DNA of 27,500 nt from Glandiceps talaboti (lineage: Eukaryota; Hemichordata; Enteropneusta; Spengelidae): NCBI RefSeq assembly GCF_964340395.1, contig NC_135571.1, positions 5,162,953 through 5,190,452 on the forward strand, read 5' to 3'. A program made the position numbers and the translations under genes. Below the pieces are notes generated by a model. That model was not told the origin of the DNA and searched no databases. It was given only the letters and a program-made list of their open reading frames with translations. Numbering within the stretch: the first letter of the stretch is position 1; the number at the start of each line of letters is the position of its first letter. Below, one piece after another: positions 11,620 through 19,982 of this stretch.

Positions 11620-12050
11620 TAATTTTTCACTTGATATGAATGTTATAAATGAGTGTAGCACATACAGAAAGTGCTTTACTTCAGTGTTACCAGTTGTAAT
11701 ATGAATGCTATACACCGAGTGTAGCACATCGAGAAAGTGCTTTACTTCAGTGTTACCAGTTGTAATATGAATGCTATAAACGAGTGTAGCACAGAGAAAG
11801 TGCTTTACTTCAGTGTTACTCATTGTAATATGAATGCTATAAACCGAGTGTAGCACATAGAGAAAGTGCTTTACTTCAGTGTTACCAGTTGTAATAGCCA
11901 ACAACACTGTTTAAATTGACTACAGTTGGAAAGGCTACATACTGGTCTTGTAATTAAACCAGTGTTATTTTACACTTGATATGGATGATATAAATGATTG
12001 TGATAAGAATGGAAAATGCTTTAGTTGGCTGTTAAGGGTTGTAGTAGTCA
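11620..12050 (+). repeat. ~65-bp minisatellite, four close and two diverged units
   Basis: Units carry AAGTGCTTTACTTCAGTGTT followed by ACCAGTTGTAATATGAATGC (one unit differs, ACTCATTG for ACCAGTTG). The close copies span about 11637-11895 at a 64-67-bp spacing; a diverged copy lies at 11940-12050. A repetitive 111-codon minus-strand frame (11572-11907) arises from the repeat and has no other sign of coding. Confidence 0.85.
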
Positions 12051-12280
12051 TTTAAACACAGAAATGTTGTAAAATTCATGTTTTCAACTAAATTCTGTCT
12101 AAATACCCTTGTTCAATTTTACCTGTCATTAAAGTCATTCTAAAAATAGCAGCTAACAATAATAAAAATGTAAATGTTAGATTATACAAATACCTAAATA
12201 TTTTACACAAAAAAATACAAATACAAGATTATTTCAAGGTGCGTTTCATTATGTGCAAAATATGCATTGACAAATTTAAA
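12051..12280. other. A-rich spacer
   Basis: AT-rich sequence with A-runs. Nothing else is recognised. Confidence 0.4.
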
Positions 12281-13620
12281 GTACTGTGCATTTCAAGTGT
12301 CGGTTGTACTGTGAAAAACTGAGCTATGACAAAATATTGTCCATCTCAAGTGTTATTTTGTACTTTGCTAAATACAAAATACAGTACAGAAGCACATAAA
12401 ATATTGTTCATTTCAAGTGTTATTTTGTACTTTGCTAAATATAAAATACAGTACAGAAGCACATAAAATATTGTCCATCTCAAGTGTTATTTTGTACTTT
12501 GCTAAATATAAAATACAGTACAGAAGCACATAAAATATTGTCCATCTCAAGTGTTATTTTGTACTTTGCTAAATATAAAATACAGTACAGAAGCACATAA
12601 AATATTGTTCATTTCAAGTGTTATTTTGTACTTTGCTAAATATAAAATACAGTACAGAAGCACATAAAATATTGTTCATTTCAAGTGTTATTTTGTACTT
12701 TGCTAAATATAAAATACAGTACAGAAGCACATAAAATATTGTCCATCTCAAGTGTTATTTTGTACTTTGCTAAATATAAAATACAGTACAGAAGCACATA
12801 AAATATTGTTCATTTCAAGTGTTATTTTGTACTTTGCTAAATATAAAATACAGTACAGAAGCACATAAAATATTGTTCATTTCAAGTGTTATTTTGTACT
12901 TTGCTAAATATAAAATACAGTACAGAAGCACATAAAATATTGTTCATTTCAAGTGTTATTTTGTACTTTGCTAAATATAAAATACAGTACAGAAGCACAT
13001 AAAATATTGTCCATCTCAAGTGTTATTTTGTACTTTGCTAAATATAAAATACAGTACAGAAGCACATAAAATATTGTTCATTTCAAGTGTTATTTTGTAC
13101 TTTGCTAAATATAAAATACAGTACAGAAGCACATAAAATATTGTCCATCTCAAGTGTTATTTTGTACTTTGCTAAATATAAAATACAGTACAGAAGCACA
13201 TAAAATATTGTCCATCTCAAGTGTTATTTTGTACTTTGCTAAATATAAAATACAGTACAGAAGCACATAAAATATTGTTCATTTCAAGTGTTATTTTGTA
13301 CTTTGCTAAATATAAAATACAGTACAGAAGCACATAAAATATTGTCCATCTCAAGTGTTATTTTGTACTTTGCTAAATATAAAATACAGTACAGAAGCAC
13401 ATAAAATATTGTTCATTTCAAGTGTTATTTTGTACTTTGCTAAATATAAAATACAGTACAGAAGCACATAAAATATTGTTCATTTCAAGTGTTATTTTGT
13501 ACTTTGCTAAATATAAAATACAGTACAGAAGCACATAAAATATTGTTCATTTCAAGTGTTATTTTGTATTGTGCAAAATACACCAAACAGATTCATAAAA
13601 TATTGTCCATTTCAGATGTA
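12281..13620. repeat. 67-bp minisatellite, 19 copies in two alternating variants
   Basis: Nineteen monomers begin at about 12338 and recur every 67 bp to about 13544, with diverged edge monomers before 12338 and after 13560. Apart from the edges they are identical except for two linked substitutions: TGTTCATTTC (T type) or TGTCCATCTC (C type). The order is C T C C T T C T T T then C T C C T C T T T. There are no variable spacers, so this is not CRISPR-like, and no open frame runs through it. Confidence 0.97.
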
Positions 13621-13724
13621 ACAAAAGAAAGATAAGTACAACAAAGGTGTATTGTCTTTCACATATCAACAGGTCTGTAATACCAGGCCATCTGATGAAA
13701 ACAGTCCATTGTCTTGTACTTCTG

Positions 13725-14045
13725 ATAAACATTGTGATATTGAGCCACTAGAGGGCTGACTTCATAGAAAGGTGTATTGTATTTGATCTGTCCACAGCAT
13801 TGCAATATTGAGTCACAAGAGGGCTCACTTTATGAAAAGGTGTATTGCTTGTCACTTGTAATGGCTTTGCAATACTACCTACCACTAGAGGGCTCACTTT
13901 GTGGAAATATGTATTATATTTGATCTATCAACAGCATTGTAAAACTGAGCCATAAAGAGCTCACTTATCAAAGGAAAGGCTACCGTCTTTCTTTAACCAA
14001 TTTCATGTCCATATATGGCTGCTAGAGAGCTCACTACTAACCCGT
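13725..14045 (+). repeat. 68-69-bp tandem units with CTCF-like core motifs
   Basis: Five degenerate units each carry a core related to CCACTAGAGGGC followed by TCACTT or TGACTT. The cores begin at 13745 (exact), 13813 (TCACAAGAGGGC), 13882 (exact), about 13950 (decayed) and about 14019 (CTGCTAGAGAGC). Between cores the units share CATTG..ATATTGAG and GTATT..TTTGATCT segments. Confidence 0.75.
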
Positions 14046-14288
14046 ATACTAGATTCAGGCAGTATGCTAGGTTCAACCGGTAAAACTGTCCTTCAAAGGA
14101 AATCAAAATTTGTTGCTATGGCAATCAAATATTTCAACTTGTGCATCACTGCTGAGAGATATTGTCAGTATTTCTCATTTGTTCTATTTATCTCTCTTGA
14201 ATAATATAAACATCTAGTTTATTCTATACTCTACTGCTACAACCTTGAAATCATTTTAATTTCATTTACCATTGTCTATTTTCTAATA
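14046..14288. other. Unannotated spacer
   Basis: AT-rich sequence between the 68-bp repeat block and the TTAA-flanked element. No gene or repeat recognised. Confidence 0.4.
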
Positions 14289-14426
14289 TTAAAGCTCCAC
14301 CAGCTGTAACTGGAGATTAATTTTTGTAAACAGACAACCCAAAATATATTCACTGGAAATTGTTAAAATACCAATACATAGACATTTGCTTGAGATATGT
14401 AAAATGTTTTGACGGAGCAGTTATGT

Positions 14427-14463
14427 AAATAAATAAAAAAAAAAAAATAAAAAAATAAAAAAT
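14427..14463. repeat. A-rich (AAAT/AAAAAAT) simple repeat
   Basis: Run of A with occasional T inside the TTAA-flanked element; low complexity. Confidence 0.85.
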
Positions 14464-14479
14464 AGACATTGTATATCTC

Positions 14480-14731
14480 AATAGGGAACTTGCAATCCAG
14501 ACTGAGCATGCTCAGATGCAAAGGACTATGGGATTATCTGTGGTTATCATAATACCTAATCTGGAGTTACCGATAAAATTAACCTCCCGCAGTGGTCAGG
14601 GTGACTATGAATTGATCATTTGTGGTTACAAACAATGTAACATTATTGTTTACAATACTATTTGATTAGTATTTATTATCACATTTCCCATGATGCAGCA
14701 TTCAACATGGCGGACTTGCAAGTTCCCTATT
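14480..14731 (-). mobile_element. 252-bp MITE, copy B (nested)
   Basis: It is the same family and length as the element at 9546-9797, in the opposite orientation, with matching 16-bp terminal inverted repeats (14480-14495 and 14716-14731). It contains GAGCATGCTCAG near its left end and CATGGCGGACTTGCAAG at its right end. It lies inside the TTAA-flanked element, so it inserted later. Confidence 0.87.
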
Positions 14732-14975
14732 AGGTTGATTTTGTCTATAAGTAGTATAGTAACAAGTTGAAATTGTGATCACGTTGGGGGCGCTGTTTTT
14801 AGGGTGTGGACCCAAAATATCACATTGACTGGATTCATATTACCATATTGTGTGTAGGGCTGCCCAAATATATTTACCGACTGGCGATTCAATACTTTTC
14901 AAGGGGAACGATATTACGAGTAAGAAAAAAAACAGTTTCAAAAAATGTCCCAGTTGCAGGCTAGTGGAGCTTTAA

Positions 14976-15322
14976 ATAAAATCCTAGAGTAAATGTTCCT
15001 CAGAAAAGTGCTTTTGTGAAATAAATATTGAAATTTCATCAACAAAATCTAATGGCAAGTGTGATATTTCACATAAATTTCATAAATTTTTAAAGTGAAT
15101 ATTATCAGTTATATGTGTAAGTAAATTAGTGGGGGAGAGTGTTGTAAAAGAGTTTCCATAAATTTAACACAATTCGGAAAAGTTGTAAAGTATGGAAAAA
15201 CGCAGGAAAATTATCTCTACATACAGAATACGGATAGATGAAAATTTTGGAAATTACTTTTAGTGCAGAATAGGGATGGGTTGGAAAATGTGGAAATGTT
15301 CTGCATGTAACATTACAGTGGT
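14976..15322. other. Intergenic DNA, no feature recognised
   Basis: AT-rich sequence; no gene, repeat or RNA structure recognised. Confidence 0.4.
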
Positions 15323-15660
15323 CATATATGGATGAGGATTGGGTATTTATTTTGGATTTTTAATTTATAGAACAATGTTATCATGGCTTCCTACTTGAAA
15401 AATTAATGTGAAACAACATATGCCAAGTCCTTGTTTGTAACTCAATGAATTACAAAAGATTAATAAATGTGTAAAATCTTTGTTATTGTATGTACTATAA
15501 ATAATTTTGTATATGTTATTTTAACTTTTTGCAATGTATTGAGTTACAAACACAGACTTTATCAATGTTGTTTTACATTGATTTTTCAAGTAGGAAGCCG
15601 AAATAAAAATTAATTATAAATTAAAAATCTAAAATAAATACCAACTCCTCATCCATATGG
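15323..15660. mobile_element. 338-bp foldback element
   Basis: The two halves are imperfect reverse complements over about 150 bp each. The left half reads CATATATGGATGAGGATTGG, then TATTTATTTTGGATTTTTAA, GGCTTCCTACTTGAAAAAT and TTTGTAACTCAAT; the right half repeats these in reverse order on the other strand. The loop, about 15460-15530, is very AT-rich. There is no coding capacity, consistent with a MITE or foldback transposon. Target-site duplication is not clear. Confidence 0.8.
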
Positions 15661-16182
15661 ACAGTTGAAACAGTTCACACAAAAGTTCAATTACAGAAAA
15701 TGTCAAATAGTACAGTAGCAATTGATCACTGCGTTACTAACTAACACCATATACTGTAAAACAAGGCTTTCTTTGACAATCTTATCAATATCACAAACGG
15801 TAAAATTAAGTTTTGTGTTGTGTCCTCTTAAACAAGATGAAATTGACACTTTAAAATCAAATCAATAAATCAAAGTCAGTTTGTTCTGAATTTCTGAAAA
15901 CTAAAACAAAATTGACAAAAAATGTAAAAATTATATTCTATATATATGCATGCAATGTGATACACTTTATCACTTTTCCTCATCTAATCTGAATTACTGC
16001 ATACATTACATGATAAGACTGAAAAACAAACAAAACATAAAAATTGGGAACAAATCAGTGAAATTAATACAAAAGCAAAACATATTGGACAGGACAAATT
16101 GGATGTGAACATTTACTACAAAAGTTACATAGGTATAACACATTTTATAGGCCACACAACATTTTTATAATGTCTGCAATTA
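15661..16182. other. Intergenic DNA, no feature recognised
   Basis: AT-rich with A-rich patches and no supported feature. Confidence 0.4.
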
Positions 16183-16275
16183 CAGGGCTCAAAATAATTG
16201 CTCTATGATTGTGGTCTAATACCTTAAGCAGCTTTGTACTAAGGAGTGTATACACAGGGCTCTAAATAATGGCAT
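16183..16275 (+). repeat. Two CAGGGCTC-AAATAAT element ends
   Basis: CAGGGCTCAAAATAATTG at 16183 and CAGGGCTCTAAATAATGG at 16255 are near-identical 17-18-mers in the same orientation. Related copies occur at 23208 (CAGGGATCAAAATTAAC) and, reversed, at 25348-25362. A CAG(G)G start resembles hAT-type terminal repeats, but no complete element can be delimited. Confidence 0.5.
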
Positions 16276-16514
16276 TTTACTTGTCCTGGCAAGTGATTTG
16301 AAGTGCTGAGTAGAATTTCTTGTGGTTTTTGATTTTAAAACGTCTGGTTGCTCATTCTAATATAAGCAAAACTTTCCTGTATCTGCAGAAACGTTCAAAG
16401 TGATATTTTACGGCAACTCACTTGGTGACCAAAACTTATCAAAAGGGACATCTCAATAAAACATTTTTTTTTAAATATCCAGTTTGTGGACAAGTACTTT
16501 GTTGTGGAAAGATA

Positions 16515-16672
16515 AAAAAATAAATTATGTGACTAAATTCACTTTATACCAATTTTAAATTTTTAATGGTTGGAGTGATGTTCCTATGAGATATAGAATG
16601 CGTCAAACGTAGTTGCAGAAAACATAACAAAAATATTGTGTGGCCAAATTGACTTTATACCAATTAACCAAA
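16515..16672 (+). repeat. Short direct repeat pair, ~110 bp apart
   Basis: ATGTGACTAAATTCACTTTATACC near 16526 and GTGTGGCCAAATTGACTTTATACC near 16638 are related. Nothing indicates function. Confidence 0.55.
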
Positions 16673-16689
16673 TTAAAGTCTGATGTAGT

Positions 16690-18140
16690 AGTCAGCTAGT
16701 TGTGTAGATTGGACTGTGTTTGTCTTTCCTTGTTTTCCATGTTTTCGTCTCCGGCACCGCATGGGGTTGACCGATGTGTGAGGGCGCCCTGTCATGGTAC
16801 ACACACCACAAAGGATATTTCAAGTACAGCAAGAGTGAACGACTAGCCAACCACTACATCTGATTTCAATCAGGATACATGTATACACCTATGTTAGTTT
16901 TGTAGTAGGTAAGGTCCTACCTTACATGGTTACAATTCCTCCAAAGTCTCTAATATATCTAGAGATTCAAAGATTGACTGGTTGCTGATCGGCGAAAAAC
17001 AGCTGTGAAGTAAAAGTCTTAGAGGTGAGTATAGTTATACATATACACAGCAAGGTAACTAGTTTTGAATCTAGTCATATGGGAATTTGCTCTCACTTTT
17101 CTCCTACAACGCCTGATATTTTGCTATAAGGGTCCTATACTAGTATTCAAATCTAAAATTAGATTACGATTTCCCGAAATGACACAGAATATGGTAATTA
17201 TGTTTACATCATACAGCTTAACCCTTCTAGTTAGTTCTAATCATGTGATGATGCTATTGACGTCATTTCACAGCAGGAAGAATTAAAAACTCAATAGGAA
17301 ATGTTTTCTGGCCGTAGCTTCAATAAAATACTGCATCATTTGCAAAATGCCAGGCGTGGTAGGGAAAAAGCGAGAACATAATGCCCATATGACTGGACTC
17401 TAGGCTACAAGTTAAGGTACGTATAGACTCATTCATAGTCTGCTTACTTCACTGAATTGTTATTACTTCATATTAACTTGGACTAATTAGCTTTCGTTAC
17501 AAGTTCAGTGGCATCATCCTGGTCAAATGGTTAATCATCTTTCTACCGGGGTGAGGGTATTTCTTTATACACAAAAAACTACTAGGTGGGATAACACAAT
17601 TAAAATGGAAATCTTCAGGAAATATAGACATTTTCATAAACTATGGGTTCTTCAGAGTTATTTCATGATTTTACATCACCTACAATTACTTGTGATTTCA
17701 GAGAAACATTAAGTTGATCTTGTGCCTTTATATGGTATCTTTGCTGTGGGCTATTGCATCATGGTTGAACAATGAATATTCATGACAGCAGCATTCCCTT
17801 TTAAGGCATAACATTCTCATAGTAAATACCTTGCAATAGGTTTAAGACACAATTAGTACAATGTGTCTGGTCCTTGCAAATTTGAAACTTCAAAACAATC
17901 CACGGTCACTGAAAATTGCACATCAAAGAAGTACGTTGCTGAGACATTTTCTGAACTAAATACTACAGCTATTTCACACAAGTAATTGTAAATAATTACA
18001 CTTCAGTGAAGTCAATGGACTGAGAGGGAGTCTTCAGGCAAGAATACATCTAACAAAATAATACAAACTCATGCTGGAAGTGCAGGAATACAACTTTGAT
18101 GAGGAACTCTGGGAATAAAAAGCACAGCACATAAGATATA
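16690..18140. other. Intergenic DNA without a supported gene
   Basis: Scattered short frames only. GTGTGAGGGCGCC at 16776-16788 matches 13 bases of the GAGGGCGCC end in the satellite. A donor-like AAG|GTACGT near 17415 follows a short ATG frame at 17347, but that frame stops before the donor and matches nothing I know. Confidence 0.4.
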
Positions 18141-18159
18141 GGGGCTATGAGCATTCACC

Positions 18160-18830
18160 ATTGACAATACAAAAATGTACATAACTACATAAATTTGAAT
18201 ATGTTAATGGCACTAATTTGCATGTATGAATACTGATGAGCCTCATACTGTGCACTAAGAAAACCAAAATATAACAAATTACCATAAATTTGAATATGTT
18301 AATGACACTAATTTGCATGTATGAATACTGATGACCCTCATACTGTGCACTAAATAAGAAAACCAAAATATAACAAATTACCATAAGTTTGAATATGTTA
18401 ATGACACTAATTTGCATGTATGAATACTGATGAGCCTCATATCGTGCATTCAATAAGAACTAAATATAACAAATATAACTGATTACCATAAATTTGAATG
18501 ATAATGCAAGTGATTTCCATATATGAATATTGATGAGCCTTGTACTGTGCACTTCATGAAAAAAACAAAATATAACTGATTACCATAAATTTGAATGTTT
18601 ATGAATGTAATTTGCATATATGAATATTGATGAGCCAAGTGCACTTAATTAAAAACTAATATAACTGATTACCATAAATCTGAATATGTTAATGATATAT
18701 GAATATTGATGACTTTGTAGTGTGCACTTAATGAAAAAACTAATAACATTGCCATAAATCTGAATATGTTAATGAATATAATTTGCATATATGAATACTG
18801 ATGAGCTTCATTTTATGCACTTAATGTGAA
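18160..18830 (+). repeat. Degenerate ~80-104-bp tandem repeat, about seven copies
   Basis: Units contain ACCATAAATTTGAATATGTT, AATTTGCATGTATGAATACT, GATGAG and a TGTGCACTTAA-like tail. They start near 18181, 18281, 18380, 18484, 18582, 18671 and 18751, so spacing drifts through indels. The open minus frame at 18145-18453 is produced by the repeat. Confidence 0.85.
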
Positions 18831-19811
18831 AACAATTAATTATAACAAATACAAAAACATTAAGTTGATAAAAACATTACTGAAATTTACAAATATACAA
18901 CACAAAAAGAAATCATATTTACAATTCTTGCAAACGTCATGGAATATATTATTACATTACACCAAGCACAAATTTAAATTATTCAAAAATAAAAATTACA
19001 CTGACAAAATATCATACATGATTATATAAAAAAGAAAACAATTCAGGTACTTTAAATGGACATGGTCCAGATTGCTAGGGTTTGTTCTTGTGTATATTTT
19101 CTACTTCAATTATATTTATGTGTGTGTCAATTTTACATGCCATGTTCTGGTTATCATCTCTACAACCATTTTTGAAAGCCGTTATTATGCGAAGGCACTC
19201 AAGATTTGATAAAATGAAGATTAAGTTTTTTGCTATTAATAACAAACTCATAACCGCACAAGACGCAGGCAACGATATAGGTGTAAAATCACCAAGAGTT
19301 CCCTGAATCTTACTCAATCAAAAAAGAAAAATACACAAATACTATTTAAATCAACTGAGACTGTCATGGACATTTGCTAAGAAATGGTAGCAAAGGATGC
19401 CTTTCAAAATACACCATGGTACGGCACAATTAATTTCAACACACACTTCAAACTGATTATCTAGTTTTGAATAGTGCCCCTAGTGGCAAAACTATACAAT
19501 CTTTTGTTTTTATGATAACAGATTATGATGTACATGGACATGTATTTGTATTCTAAAAGTTAAGTTGACACTTGTATAGTTTATATCTGCATTTTTCAAA
19601 AATATATATAAAATATTTGTATTTCTGGACCATACCCATCTCAGGCTGGCATTTATATAAACTAACTATATTAACAAACGTTATTTCTAAACTACTTTTT
19701 ACAAAATGACATTGTCAGAGTCATTTCAATTTACATTTGCCTAGGGAGTCTACCAAATGATTTCGTATAGATCCCTTTAGTTAATTGTCGGCATAGCAAA
19801 TTACTATAAAG
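18831..19811 (-). other. Probable GAS2 3' UTR and downstream DNA
   Basis: This AT-rich stretch follows the GAS2 stop codon on the minus strand, and at least its right-hand part should be 3' UTR. I could not fix a polyadenylation site: no single canonical AATAAA in a convincing place stood out. Overlapping 74-80-codon frames at 19075-19317 on both strands match no family I recognise and look accidental. Confidence 0.4.
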
Positions 19812-19982
19812 TTAAGGAGTCCTTGACTTATAATTTGCATTAATGACAAGAAATTCTTGACCATCATCACCTGCTGCCCTTCGCACTTTGATTACCCTGC
19901 AGGGGTCATGGCGTGACAGGTAGTGATTTAACGTATCCCAACCACCGCCAACTCGTACCATTACGTGTTTTCCTTTTAACAT
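19812..19982 (-). CDS. GAS2: GAS2 coding exon 6 (second half of GAR domain, stop)
   Basis: Encodes residues 234-289 and the TAA at 19814-19812. It carries [18 protein letters not shown] and HDPCRV, the signature end of GAR, then a 27-residue tail closing with [13 protein letters not shown], similar to the GAS2 C-terminus. The acceptor is TTTCAACAG. The tail contains GDDG (271-274) at about the place where mammalian GAS2 has its caspase-cleaved Asp; that cleavage here is only inferred. Confidence 0.95.
   Translation of the reverse strand: MLKGKHVMVRVGGGWDTLNHYLSRHDPCRVIKVRRAAGDDGQEFLVINANYKSRTP

Larger units (their letters stand above)
14293..14971. mobile_element. TTAA-flanked inverted-repeat element, interrupted by a MITE
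   Basis: The left end AGCTCCACCAGCTGTAACTG (from 14293) and the right end (to 14971) are imperfect inverted repeats. TTAA flanks both sides (14289-14292 and 14972-14975), the target duplication used by piggyBac-type transposons and MITEs they mobilise. The interior holds an A-rich tract (14427-14463) and the complete 252-bp MITE at 14480-14731, so the original element was about 430 bp. There is no transposase frame. The piggyBac assignment rests only on the TTAA. Confidence 0.65.

Noticed and set aside
11572-11907. 111-codon minus-strand frame with a repeating peptide
   Set aside because: It is a by-product of a ~65-bp minisatellite; the repeat also occurs in inverted and frame-disrupted units nearby.
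12338-13610. CRISPR-like array
   Set aside because: Monomers are contiguous and almost identical with no variable spacers, and the host is an animal.
17347-17415. Short ATG frame (MPGVVGKKREHNAHMTGL) before a donor-like AAG|GTACGT
   Set aside because: It stops before the donor, has no recognisable domain and no partner exon that I can find.
18160-18830. Hammerhead ribozyme in the ~95-bp repeat (CTGATGAG in most units)
   Set aside because: The rest of the core is missing: no stem II closing to CGAAA and no matching cleavage-site helix. The same applies to CTGATGAG on the minus strand near 24265.
19075-19317. Overlapping 74-80-codon frames on both strands downstream of GAS2
   Set aside because: Both strands are open by chance in AT-rich DNA; neither shows a domain. 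The minus frame would fall in the 3' UTR.
19470-19490. CTCF-like CCCCTAGTGGCA
   Set aside because: It departs from the motif at more than one core position and is isolated.
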